Made by a program: the position numbers and the translations under genes. Positions 1 to 6,606 of a stretch of DNA of 15,017 nucleotides are shown piece by piece. The stretch is from Chloroflexota bacterium (GTDB lineage Bacteria > Chloroflexota > Anaerolineae > Ardenticatenales > Ardenticatenaceae): positions 1-15,017 of the forward strand of contig DOUV01000957.1 of the NCBI GenBank assembly GCA_003520455.1. The letters are read 5' to 3'. Below the pieces are notes generated by a model. That model was not told where the DNA came from. It made no database searches and was given only the letters and a program-made list of their open reading frames with translations. Numbering within the stretch: the stretch's first letter is position 1; the number at the start of each line of letters is the position of its first letter.

Positions 1-2127
1 AGTCGCTATACGCGAGCGCGGGCCTACGTGAGCAGTACCCCCTACAATGTCTCGAGCGTCCGGGCGCGGCTGCGGGCTTACCGCGGCGGGGTCGAGTTGG
101 CCGGCTCGCCCCGCGGCGCCAACAACATCATCACGGTCCGCACCGACGGCGGCAACCGGGTCAACCTCAACGACAGCTTCTGGTTCTACGTACCGCCGGA
201 CTGGCGCTCGGGCACCGTCACCTTCCGCGTTGAGGTCAACTACGACAACGCCGTGCCGGAGAGCAACATCGGCAACAACTCGCTGAGCCGCACGGTCACC
301 TTCCGGGAGAGCCAGGAACTCAACCTGGTGATGGTGCCGCTCCACCTGCACAACCACGGCAACCGCAACAACCCCACCCTCAGCTACTACGCGACCAATT
401 CGGCCTTCACGTCGCTGCTCTGGAACATCCTGCGCTTCCACCCCATCTCGCGCATCAACTGGTGGTACTACGAGTCGGCCGAATACCCCAGCTTCCACGG
501 TTGGCCGTTCTACAACGAGTGGGACGTCTCGACCTCCGGCGGCAAGTCGGCAATCCTGAGCGCCATCGAGTGGAAAAACTTCTGGACCTGGGACTGGGTG
601 AGCCGGCTGCACTGGATGGGCATGGTTCACCCGTCGTTGGACACCGACGGCGGGCTCGGGCTGGGCAACCGCCCGGGGTGGAATTCGTGGGCCAAGATGA
701 TCAATAGCCACGATGGCTGGCCCGATTGGTACATCACCGGCGGCAACTCGATGTCCCACGAACTGGGCCATAACAAGGGGCTCCAGCACGTCAACTGCAG
801 CGGCAACGAGTCCAGCGGCGGCTCGACCGATCCCAACTACCCCTGGCCCTACCCGAACTGCCGGCTCTCCGCGGTGGACACGAGTGGCTACTACGGTTTC
901 GACGTTCACTACCAGATCTGGGGCCTCGCGTCGCCGACGGTACTCAGCAACGATCCGGCCGCCTCGTCGCCGAACCAGGCCTTCCCGCTGATGGGCTACC
1001 GCCGGCCGCGCTGGATCTCGCCCTACGAGTACTGCAAGCTCCTGGTGCAGTACGGGATTAGCTGCGGGCTCTTCACCCAGTTCGAGACGGCGCAACAGCG
1101 GCTGGAGGAGGCGGTGACCTCGAACCCGCTGGCCTTCGCCGATCCCGGCGAGCTGCGCGCCCTGCAACAGGCGACCGAGTATATCGCCGCCGGTGGGCTC
1201 ATCAGTATCACGGCCGGGACGGCCGAGTTCAACGGCGTCTACCAGATCGACAACCCCGCCCCCGATGCCAGGCAGGAAGCCGCGGAGAAGCTCGGCTACC
1301 GCCGCGTCTTCGGCCTGCAGGTCGAGCAGCCCTTCACCCTCGTCCAGGTGAACGCCTCCGGACAGGTGCTCGACTCGCGCGAGATCTACCTGGTCAACGA
1401 CGACGGCGAGGGCGACGTACAGCACTTCCTCGAGCTGCTGCCCCTCGCGCCAGGGACGACCCGCGTCCAGATTCGCCAGGGCGACAAGGTGCTGGCCGAG
1501 CGCGCCGCCAGCCCCAATCCCCCCACGGTCCAACTGCTCGCCCCCAACGGCGGCGAGCAGCTCGGCCCCGGCGCAACCGTGCGCTGGTCGGCCTCAGACC
1601 CCGACGGCGGCGATCTGACCTTCAACGTCCTCTACAGCGCCGACAACGGCCAGAGCTGGCGGCTGATCGGCATGGATCTGACCGGCGACAGCTTCGAGAT
1701 CCCCTCGCTGACCGACCTGCCCGGCAGCAGCCAGGGTCGGATGCGCGTCGTCGCCAGCGACGGCTTCCACACAGCCCAGGACGACTCCGACGGGACGTTC
1801 AGCGTGCCGGGCTCCCCGCCGCTCGCGGTCATCCTCGAGCCCGCGACGGGCACGTCGGCGGAACCCGGCAGCCTGGTCGTGCTGCAGGGCATGGCCACAG
1901 ACGTGGAAGACGGTCCCCTCAGTGGTACCAGGCTGAGCTGGCGCTCCGACCGCGACGGTGACCTGGGCACGGGCGAGGAATTGGCCGTCGAAAGCCTGTC
2001 TCAGGGGACCCACCAGATTACCCTGACGGCGACCGACAGCGACGGGCAGAGTGGCAGCGCGACGGTTACGATCTACGTGGGCACGCCGCCAACGCGCCTC
2101 TATCTCCCGATCCTGGCCAGGCCCTAG
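1..2127 (+). CDS. Secreted zinc metalloprotease, metzincin-like, with CARDB-like and Ig-like domains (5' partial)
   Basis: The reading frame is open from base 1, so the gene begins upstream; a GTG at 28 is probably not the start. About 708 residues are visible. The N-terminal ~100 residues look like a CARDB-type beta domain (NAVPESNIGNNSLSRTVTF). The zinc site HELGHNKGLQH (HExxHxxGxxH, residues 253-263) is preceded by SMS. It is followed by a probable Met-turn at PLMGYRRPRWISPYEY (Met at residue 331). After the catalytic part come two Ig-like/PKD-like repeats, the first starting near NPPTVQLLAPNGGE, and a C-terminal tail RLYLPILARP. I remember similar Y-L-P-L/I tails on exported Chloroflexota proteins, which suggests cell-surface or secreted localisation. 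The signal peptide would lie outside the window. The protease substrate is unknown. Gene and domain type are well supported; the exact peptidase family is not settled. Confidence 0.82.
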   Translation, partial: SRYTRARAYVSSTPYNVSSVRARLRAYRGGVELAGSPRGANNIITVRTDGGNRVNLNDSFWFYVPPDWRSGTVTFRVEVNYDNAVPESNIGNNSLSRTVTFRESQELNLVMVPLHLHNHGNRNNPTLSYYATNSAFTSLLWNILRFHPISRINWWYYESAEYPSFHGWPFYNEWDVSTSGGKSAILSAIEWKNFWTWDWVSRLHWMGMVHPSLDTDGGLGLGNRPGWNSWAKMINSHDGWPDWYITGGNSMSHELGHNKGLQHVNCSGNESSGGSTDPNYPWPYPNCRLSAVDTSGYYGFDVHYQIWGLASPTVLSNDPAASSPNQAFPLMGYRRPRWISPYEYCKLLVQYGISCGLFTQFETAQQRLEEAVTSNPLAFADPGELRALQQATEYIAAGGLISITAGTAEFNGVYQIDNPAPDARQEAAEKLGYRRVFGLQVEQPFTLVQVNASGQVLDSREIYLVNDDGEGDVQHFLELLPLAPGTTRVQIRQGDKVLAERAASPNPPTVQLLAPNGGEQLGPGATVRWSASDPDGGDLTFNVLYSADNGQSWRLIGMDLTGDSFEIPSLTDLPGSSQGRMRVVASDGFHTAQDDSDGTFSVPGSPPLAVILEPATGTSAEPGSLVVLQGMATDVEDGPLSGTRLSWRSDRDGDLGTGEELAVESLSQGTHQITLTATDSDGQSGSATVTIYVGTPPTRLYLPILARP

Positions 2128-2170
2128 CGCGCCGGTCAAGTCATCCCGCAGGGGGTGGGAGAGAAGAGTT

Positions 2171-2263
2171 CCGAAGTCTGGTTCACAGCTGGTACCTGCC
2201 TCGATCACCGCTGTCGGAGCGCGCTTTCAGCAAGCACGATCCCTACCAGACTTTGGAAGTCTG
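2171..2263. repeat. REP-like palindromic element between convergent genes
   Basis: CAGACTT (2247-2253) and AAGTCTG (2257-2263) form a perfect 7-bp hairpin with a TGG loop. A second copy, CCGAAGTCTGGT at 2171-2182, is an inverted match (11 of 12) to ACCAGACTTTGG at 2245-2256. The element sits between the convergent ends of the metalloprotease and the MEDS regulator, and it supplies the regulator's last 12 codons. There is no T-run, so a classical terminator is not supported. A REP-type dispersed repeat or an mRNA 3'-end stabiliser is possible. Confidence 0.5.
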
Positions 2264-3036
2264 ACGCCTTGACCGGCGCTCCAGGTGATACTCACGGGCC
2301 GCATGAGAACAGCATCGCCCTGAGCGATGAATAGACTGCCTGTATGGTGGGCGGCAAGATTCAGCAGGGCCGCGGTCGCGGCGCGCTCGGCCGGCGCCAC
2401 CACACAGCAACACAGTGCCACGACCGGCAACGTGCATAAGACGGCGTGCAAGCCTTGTTCAAACTCGTGGAGGCCCGCAAAGTTGTCGTCCCAGTCATTC
2501 ACGAGATGCGAGCCGGCCCCCCAAAAGACGTGCTGGCCGCAGGCACGCGCCCGCTCTACCCATGCGGCATACACGCCTTCCGGTCCACGGCTTCGGTACA
2601 GCCCCCGGAAATCCTCGACCACCAGTTGCCCGGCCTCCTCCAAGGAGGCCACCGCCAGGCCCAAGGCGGTGAAACGCTGGCGAACGTCGTCTGGATGTTG
2701 CCACCAGCACCCCTTGTACAACTTCCGGCCCTGGCGTAATCCAACTTCGAAAAAACCCGCCTCCATCTCGTAGACGGCGTCCGGATCGGTCAGCATCACC
2801 AGGATGTGCTCGGGCGCCTTCAGGGGGCCGGTGAAGATCTTGTCCAGCGGCGCAATCCGCTCGCCAGTACGCCGGGTGCTCACGAAAACCTCCAGGTCCT
2901 CACGGCTGATGCGCCACTCTTTGCCGAGTTTAATTCCCGTCATCGTCCCGTCGCGGCACCAACGATAGACGGTATTTGGTGCCACCCGGAGGTAGTCAGC
3001 CACTTCTTCTACGGTCAACAAAATTTGCTCAGCCAA
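2227..3036 (-). CDS. Regulator with excisionase-type HTH and MEDS (DcmR-like) sensory domain
   Basis: About 269 residues. Residues ~6-52 form an HTH_17/excisionase-type DNA-binding domain (LTVEEVADYLRVAPNTVYRW, then KLGKEWRISREDLEVF). From ~76 onward the pattern HILVMLTDPDAVYEMEAGFF, GQLVVEDFRGLY and a late LCCCVV strand matches the MEDS domain (methanogen/methylotroph DcmR sensory). DcmR represses dichloromethane dehalogenase genes in methylotrophs. Three consecutive cysteines (~209-211) stand where many MEDS proteins have a CQYD-like strand. Start choice: TTG at 3036-3034, because GGGAGG at 3049-3044 lies 7 nt upstream; an upstream in-frame TTG at 3051 overlaps that ribosome-binding site. 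The last 12 residues are encoded by a palindromic repeat and may be a recent read-through tail. It is divergent from the methyltransferase operon, so I infer it senses the methylated substrate or a product and controls that operon. Confidence 0.82.
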   Translation of the reverse strand: MAEQILLTVEEVADYLRVAPNTVYRWCRDGTMTGIKLGKEWRISREDLEVFVSTRRTGERIAPLDKIFTGPLKAPEHILVMLTDPDAVYEMEAGFFEVGLRQGRKLYKGCWWQHPDDVRQRFTALGLAVASLEEAGQLVVEDFRGLYRSRGPEGVYAAWVERARACGQHVFWGAGSHLVNDWDDNFAGLHEFEQGLHAVLCTLPVVALCCCVVAPAERAATAALLNLAAHHTGSLFIAQGDAVLMRPVSITWSAGQGVRLPKSGRDRAC

Positions 3037-3082
3037 ACCAATGCCTCCCAAACTGTCAGAAGGAGATATCGCGCTCCTTGCT

Positions 3083-3110
3083 ATTATACGGATGCGAGAA
3101 GGAAAGTCAC
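3083..3110 (-). promoter_or_regulatory. Candidate sigma-70 promoter of the MEDS regulator
   Basis: On the minus strand a perfect TATAAT (3088-3083) lies 16 nt after GTGACT (3110-3105, four of six consensus bases). Transcription would start near 3076 and give a ~40-nt leader before the TTG start at 3036. This is seen only by consensus match. Confidence 0.42.
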
Positions 3111-3111
3111 A

Positions 3112-3322
3112 TGATCGCTCACGCAGAGTTGCCCAAAAGTGGGGCGCACCTGGACCATTGAACCGCCCTATCGCTCACCCGCGTGCTCCAACCCGAGCGG
3201 ATGACTGCCGGTGCGAATCAGGCGAGGGTGGAACGCGAAAAGACGAAAGAGCAGGCGCGGGCGTCACGTTGCTCGAACCAGGGATCACCCGGATGAGATT
3301 CCAATTTCAGCCGATTTCCCCC
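3112..3322. other. Intergenic stretch with no recognised feature
   Basis: This GC-rich part of the divergent control region contains short open frames only. None has a convincing ribosome-binding site or recognisable protein, and I see no structured RNA or repeat in it. Confidence 0.5.
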
Positions 3323-3350
3323 TTGACAAGTGGTCCGTTTATCCTATAGT
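3323..3350 (+). promoter_or_regulatory. Candidate sigma-70 promoter of the corrinoid methyltransferase operon
   Basis: A perfect TTGACA (3323-3328) is followed after 16 nt by TATAGT (3345-3350, five of six). Transcription would begin near 3357, about 90 nt before the riboswitch. A second start is possible: TATAAT at 3421-3426 would put the 5' end at ~3433, immediately before the riboswitch, but it has no good -35. Confidence 0.6.
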
Positions 3351-3380
3351 ATGAGCTTCAGCCACCACTGCCGATGTTTT

Positions 3381-3433
3381 CTGTATAGTATCATACAGTA
3401 TTCTATAATAGGTATCAGTATATAATACTACTG
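3381..3433. promoter_or_regulatory. AT-rich block of inverted and direct repeats, candidate operator
   Basis: CTGTAT (3381-3386) and ATACAG (3393-3398) form an inverted repeat around a 6-bp centre. AGTAT (3417-3421) and ATACT (3425-3429) form a second one. CAGTAT recurs at 3396 and 3416, exactly 20 bp apart, and GTATCA recurs at 3388 and 3412. TATAGTAT occurs at 3345 (in the promoter) and 3384. The block lies between the -10 element and the riboswitch in a strongly AT-biased patch of a GC-rich genome. I infer binding sites for the divergently encoded MEDS regulator; no protein-DNA evidence exists here. Confidence 0.45.
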
Positions 3434-3449
3434 CTTTTCCAACAACTTA

Positions 3450-3549
3450 CACGATTGAGGGCCGGGGAAGTCCGGTGCAAATCCGGCGCTGTCCCGCAAC
3501 TGTGAGGGGCCGTGCAGCCCGTCGAGCCAGGAACTCACCTTCAATCGTG
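3450..3549 (+). ncRNA. Cobalamin riboswitch (compact aptamer)
   Basis: The conserved core GGTGCAAATCC (3474-3484) and CTGTCCCGCAACTGT (3489-3503) match the family consensus closely. The B12 box appears as AGCCAGGAACTCACC (3525-3539). The closing stem is perfect: CACGATTGA (3450-3458) pairs with TCAATCGTG (3541-3549) and can extend by two to three pairs. At about 100 nt it is compact compared with the ~200-nt classical adenosylcobalamin class. Which cobalamin form it prefers cannot be told by eye. It lies in the leader of the operon starting at 3657. Confidence 0.93.
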
Positions 3550-3578
3550 GCGAGCTTGCGAACCTTCGAGGTAAAGGG

Positions 3579-3620
3579 AGCAGGTTGCTGATGGCACATT
3601 CTCAGCACCTGCTTCTTTTT
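3579..3620 (+). terminator. Intrinsic terminator serving as riboswitch expression platform
   Basis: AGCAGG-T-TGCTGA (3579-3591) pairs with TCAGCACCTGCT (3602-3613): 12 base pairs with a single bulged T and a 10-nt loop. It is followed by TCTTTTT (3614-3620). It lies 30 nt after the aptamer and ahead of the first operon ribosome-binding site, so cobalamin binding most simply controls premature termination. Confidence 0.85.
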
Positions 3621-3656
3621 GTGTCAATGAAGTTCTTTCCAGAGGAGGTGTGAGTT

Positions 3657-3992
3657 ATGCCCACTATTCGCATCCCGGTCCCTCTCCGCCAGTACACGGA
3701 CGGACAGGGAGAAGTGAAAGTCGCAGGGGCGACCGCGGGCGCGGCACTTGAGGACCTCACCACGCAGTACCCCGACTTGCGCGGGTATCTGTACGACGAC
3801 CAGGATGACTTCGTTACCACCGCCTACGAGTCGATAAACGTCTTGCTGAATGCTGCCGACCTACGCGAACTGCAGGGACTGGACACTCCCCTCAACAACA
3901 CCGACCGCCTGATGATCTTGCGAACGTGGCCGGCGACCATCAGTGGCGGCCAGCAGTGGAACCAGCCGGTCGGTGCGGCCCTACCGGAGTAG
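3657..3992 (+). CDS. MoaD/ThiS-family ubiquitin-like small protein with post-GG tail
   Basis: 111 residues. A strong AGGAGGT (3643-3649) lies 7 nt before the ATG. The beta-grasp pattern is that of MoaD sulfur carriers: MPTIRIPVPLRQYT, then VAGATAGAALEDL, a YPDLRGYLY strand and NTDRLMILR before the C-terminal Gly-Gly. Unlike ordinary MoaD or ThiS, the SGG (residues 96-98) is not terminal: 13 residues ending in ALPE follow. Carriers are adenylated on the final Gly, so activation would need cleavage of the tail by a peptidase (as known for QbsE with a JAMM protease), or the protein has a non-carrier role. It is first in the riboswitch-controlled operon, 9 bp ahead of the next gene. Family sure; role in corrinoid methyl transfer unknown. 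Confidence 0.85.
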   Translation: MPTIRIPVPLRQYTDGQGEVKVAGATAGAALEDLTTQYPDLRGYLYDDQDDFVTTAYESINVLLNAADLRELQGLDTPLNNTDRLMILRTWPATISGGQQWNQPVGAALPE

Positions 3993-4001
3993 CCGACGGC
4001 C

Positions 4002-4310
4002 ATGGCCCGGTATCAGATTCTTTCCTGGCACGGGATTCCCACGGGTGTCAAGGCGAAAGATAGCGACGGCGAGGCTCGCGAGAATCTGCCGCGCCGCTTC
4101 CAGGTTGCGGTAGATGCAGTCGCCACTGCGACCGGCCGAACCGGCACCAAAGAGTACCTGGCCGGCTGGCAGTGGAGCGACCCGCTCGAACGCCCGGGCA
4201 CTGCTCGCGAGGTCGCCCAGGCCGTTGCGACCGAGCTCGCCGAGAGCTATCTCCCGTCGCGAGTGAAGGCTCTGTGTCGCGACCTTGAGGCTCGCTTGAC
4301 CGGCCAGTGA
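4002..4310 (+). CDS. Small protein of the Virulence_fact type (uncharacterised)
   Basis: 102 residues. The sequence MARYQILSWHGIPTGVKAKD, then LPRRFQVAVDAVA, YLAGWQWSD and AREVAQAVATELAESY resembles the family Pfam calls 'Virulence factor' (PF13769). I assign it from memory of that pattern. The family name is historical and does not establish a role in virulence. No membrane segment, signal peptide or catalytic motif is evident. A GGAG at 3986-3989 overlapping the end of the preceding gene may serve as its ribosome-binding site, although the 12-nt spacing is long. I recall members of this family beside corrinoid methyltransferase and DUF1638 genes in alphaproteobacteria, which would fit an accessory role here. 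Function unknown. Confidence 0.75.
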   Translation: MARYQILSWHGIPTGVKAKDSDGEARENLPRRFQVAVDAVATATGRTGTKEYLAGWQWSDPLERPGTAREVAQAVATELAESYLPSRVKALCRDLEARLTGQ

Positions 4311-4317
4311 GATCTCT

Positions 4318-4448
4318 ATGGGAGGTTCGCCCATGTCGTGAACTACGATATCCACCTGCCCGTACGGCCTATCGATCCACAATCTATTGATACGGAAACG
4401 CGCTTATTGGGATCGTGTGGAGGGAGCGAGCGAGGACAGTGCCCTCGC
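4318..4448 (+). other. Two short hairpins in the largest gap inside the operon
   Basis: The 184-nt gap before the corrinoid gene is the only large one in the operon. ATGGG (4318-4322) pairs with CCCAT (4330-4334), and GCGAGG (4430-4435) pairs with CCTCGC (4443-4448). Neither has a T-run, so they are not intrinsic terminators. They could mark an mRNA processing or stability site, which is speculative. Confidence 0.3.
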
Positions 4449-4494
4449 CCGCCCAACGCACCGTATTCCAGTTTGGGCGAACGGAGATACGCCA

Positions 4495-5223
4495 GTGACT
4501 CAAGCAATGAACGAAACATACGCCAGGCTGGCCGACGCCATCGAATGGGGCGATGAGGACGAGGCCAAAGTGTACGTGCAGCGAGCCCTCGACGAGGGCT
4601 ACGATCCGGCTGAGATCGTCAAGGAGGCGATGTCCGAGGGTGTCAAGCGCGCCGGCGACCGGTTCAATGCCGGCGAATTCTTTTTGCCTGAGTTGATGCT
4701 GACCGGTGAAGCCATGAAGGCTGGGCTCTCCATCGTGATGCCTATCATTCTGGCGCAGATGGAGGGACAGGAGGAGGAATCGAAAGTCAAAATTATGATG
4801 GGGACGGTCGAGGGCGACGTGCACGACATCGGCAAGAACATCTGCCTGGCGATGCTCCAGGCCCAGGGATTCGACGTGATTGACCTTGGAGTGGACAACG
4901 ACGAGGATTGGATCGTCGAGCAAGTGAAAAAAGAACAGCCGGACATTCTCGGCCTGGGGTCGTACATGACTACGACGATGATACACATCCCGCCGACCTT
5001 TGAGCGGCTCCACCGGGAAGGGCTGACAGACAATATGAAATTGCTGGCGGGCGGCGTCGCGGTCAATCGGCGATGGGCGATGGAAGTGGCCAAGGCGGAT
5101 GGATACGCCGACGACGCCTGGGGCATGATCGATCTCGTAAATGAGATCTTGGATCTGACGGAACCGAGTGAGGAACGAGAAGACATCGGCTACGGTCGGG
5201 GCGAAAAGGTAAAGATCCGCTAA
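4495..5223 (+). CDS. Corrinoid protein (B12-binding methyl carrier)
   Basis: 242 residues. It carries the cobamide that shuttles the methyl group between the substrate methyltransferase and the folate methyltransferase. Residues ~1-90 form the helical cap (B12-binding-2: RFNAGEFFLPELMLTGEAM). Residues ~96-220 form the Rossmann B12 domain. The lower-ligand motif DVHDIG is at 108-113 with His110, followed by GLGSYMTTT (~153-161) and LAGGVAVN (~184-191), the usual DxHxxG / SxL / GG order. The start is taken as GTG 4495 because GGAG (4483-4486) lies 8 nt upstream and the N-terminus MTQAMNETYARL fits the family. An upstream in-frame TTG at 4387 would add 36 residues with no family resemblance. Soluble and cytoplasmic. 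Confidence 0.95.
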   Translation: MTQAMNETYARLADAIEWGDEDEAKVYVQRALDEGYDPAEIVKEAMSEGVKRAGDRFNAGEFFLPELMLTGEAMKAGLSIVMPIILAQMEGQEEESKVKIMMGTVEGDVHDIGKNICLAMLQAQGFDVIDLGVDNDEDWIVEQVKKEQPDILGLGSYMTTTMIHIPPTFERLHREGLTDNMKLLAGGVAVNRRWAMEVAKADGYADDAWGMIDLVNEILDLTEPSEEREDIGYGRGEKVKIR

Positions 5224-5285
5224 ACCGGCACGCGCCCGAACCTTATCAGGCGGGAGATCCCGCTTCAACACAAAGGAGAGGACCG

Positions 5286-6596
5286 ATGGCTCGACCAGAA
5301 GTCACCGCACTTCCCTACTGGCCCCGCGAGCAAGTTCGTGAACATGCCGAGTGGGCGGACCCACTGCGCAACTTCCCATCGCCGGATGAGCAGGGTCGAA
5401 TGATGATGGAGATGGTTCAAGGGACGCTGAAGAAGCGTGACCGCGGCGAGGCGCTCAATCGGATGGAGCGGACCCTCATGGTGGGGTCAAACAACCATGC
5501 CGATCGCATTCCCACCTACTCCTTCTTCACGGACGGCCCCGCTAATTACTACGGATATACCTGCCGCCAGGTAGAGCAGGACCCGGAGCTCCACGCCGAG
5601 GTTGTTGAACGTTGGACGGACGAGTTCGGCTTCGAAGCGCTCGGGGAAGGCATTGACACGATGAACAGCGAGATCGAGGCCATGGGGTTGATTCGGATGA
5701 AGTTCCCCGACAATGCGCCGGCCGATGTCAAAATCCGCCTGATGGATGACATGAATGACGAGGAGGCGCTTGGCTTTTGGGAGGAAGCGGCCGAGAAATT
5801 CAACCCACTCACCGATGGCCGGCTGCCACGCCGGATCGATCTGTACGGCCACCTGGTCGAGCGACTGACCAGGCAACGTGGCTGGCCGGTGATGGCGGCT
5901 CCATCGGCGACATTTGCCCAGACGATCAACGCCATCGGTTTCAAGCGCGCCTTCAACTGGATGCGCCGCAAACCGGAGAACTTCCACCGCGCCATCAGTG
6001 CTCAAAACAGAGCGAACATCAAGTGGTTCAAGGCGCTAAAGTCGTTGGGTATTACCTTCTTTATCAGCATCGACGCCTGGAACGCCGTCCCCAATTTCAG
6101 ACCCCAACACCTCTATGAGTTCGAGAAACCGTATGTGAAGGAGTTGATCGCCGCGGTTGCGCCCACGCCGGTGATCTACTTCTACTGGGGCTTGCGCCTG
6201 GCTGGCGAGCCAGGCGAAAACGGCCGTGGTGGCTGGGTCGAATTCCTGGAACGAAGCGCGGCCACCGGCACGTTTGTTGTCACCAACCTCGCGCCCGATT
6301 ATTACACCCCGCCCGCCGACGATCTCAAGTTGTTCCGCGAGACGGCCAACCGGCTGGGCGTGAGTTACATTGTCGGCGTGAAGGACGAGGTGATGCTCTC
6401 CGGAACGCCGAAAGAGATACGCGCCGAGGTGAAAAGCGTCGTCAAGCAACTCTACCCCTGCAACGGCGGCTGTGTTATCGTGCCGAACATGATCCCGATG
6501 GGGACGCCCGCCGAAAACATCCACGCCTGGGTCCAGGCACTGAAGGATTACGGGACCTATCCCATTGACTGGGAGCGGTTGAATTCGGACGACTGA
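5286..6596 (+). CDS. Divergent UroD-family (MtaA/CmuA-like) methyltransferase with incomplete zinc site
   Basis: 436 residues, longer than the ~340 usual for MtaA because of an N-terminal extension of roughly 60 residues. AAAGGAG (5273-5279) precedes the ATG. The uroporphyrinogen-decarboxylase fold is indicated by DRIPTYSFF, the long central helices, and a C-terminus NGGCVIVPNMIPMGTPAENI that matches the usual PGCEI...TPxENV end. MtaA-type enzymes bind zinc with H-x-C in the middle and one C near the end. Here the aligned central site reads YFYWG (F299 and W301 in place of His and Cys), while C396 is kept, with C392 close by. It therefore probably does not bind zinc in the standard way. It follows the corrinoid protein directly, so it may be the substrate-binding partner, or a structural partner of the second UroD-family protein at 10218. 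Substrate unknown. Confidence 0.85.
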   Translation: MARPEVTALPYWPREQVREHAEWADPLRNFPSPDEQGRMMMEMVQGTLKKRDRGEALNRMERTLMVGSNNHADRIPTYSFFTDGPANYYGYTCRQVEQDPELHAEVVERWTDEFGFEALGEGIDTMNSEIEAMGLIRMKFPDNAPADVKIRLMDDMNDEEALGFWEEAAEKFNPLTDGRLPRRIDLYGHLVERLTRQRGWPVMAAPSATFAQTINAIGFKRAFNWMRRKPENFHRAISAQNRANIKWFKALKSLGITFFISIDAWNAVPNFRPQHLYEFEKPYVKELIAAVAPTPVIYFYWGLRLAGEPGENGRGGWVEFLERSAATGTFVVTNLAPDYYTPPADDLKLFRETANRLGVSYIVGVKDEVMLSGTPKEIRAEVKSVVKQLYPCNGGCVIVPNMIPMGTPAENIHAWVQALKDYGTYPIDWERLNSDD

Positions 6597-6606
6597 GGGG
6601 GTCCTG

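Noticed and set aside
1594..2208. Open frame of 204 codons on the minus strand over the protease C-terminus
   Set aside because: Antisense to the Ig-like repeats and of low complexity.
4387..4494. Extended N-terminus of the corrinoid protein from a TTG at 4387
   Set aside because: It has no good ribosome-binding site and no resemblance to the family; GTG 4495 has GGAG at proper spacing.
4384..5271. Long open frame of 295 codons on the minus strand over the corrinoid gene
   Set aside because: It mirrors the corrinoid gene on the opposite strand, has no domain pattern, and is a GC-bias shadow.
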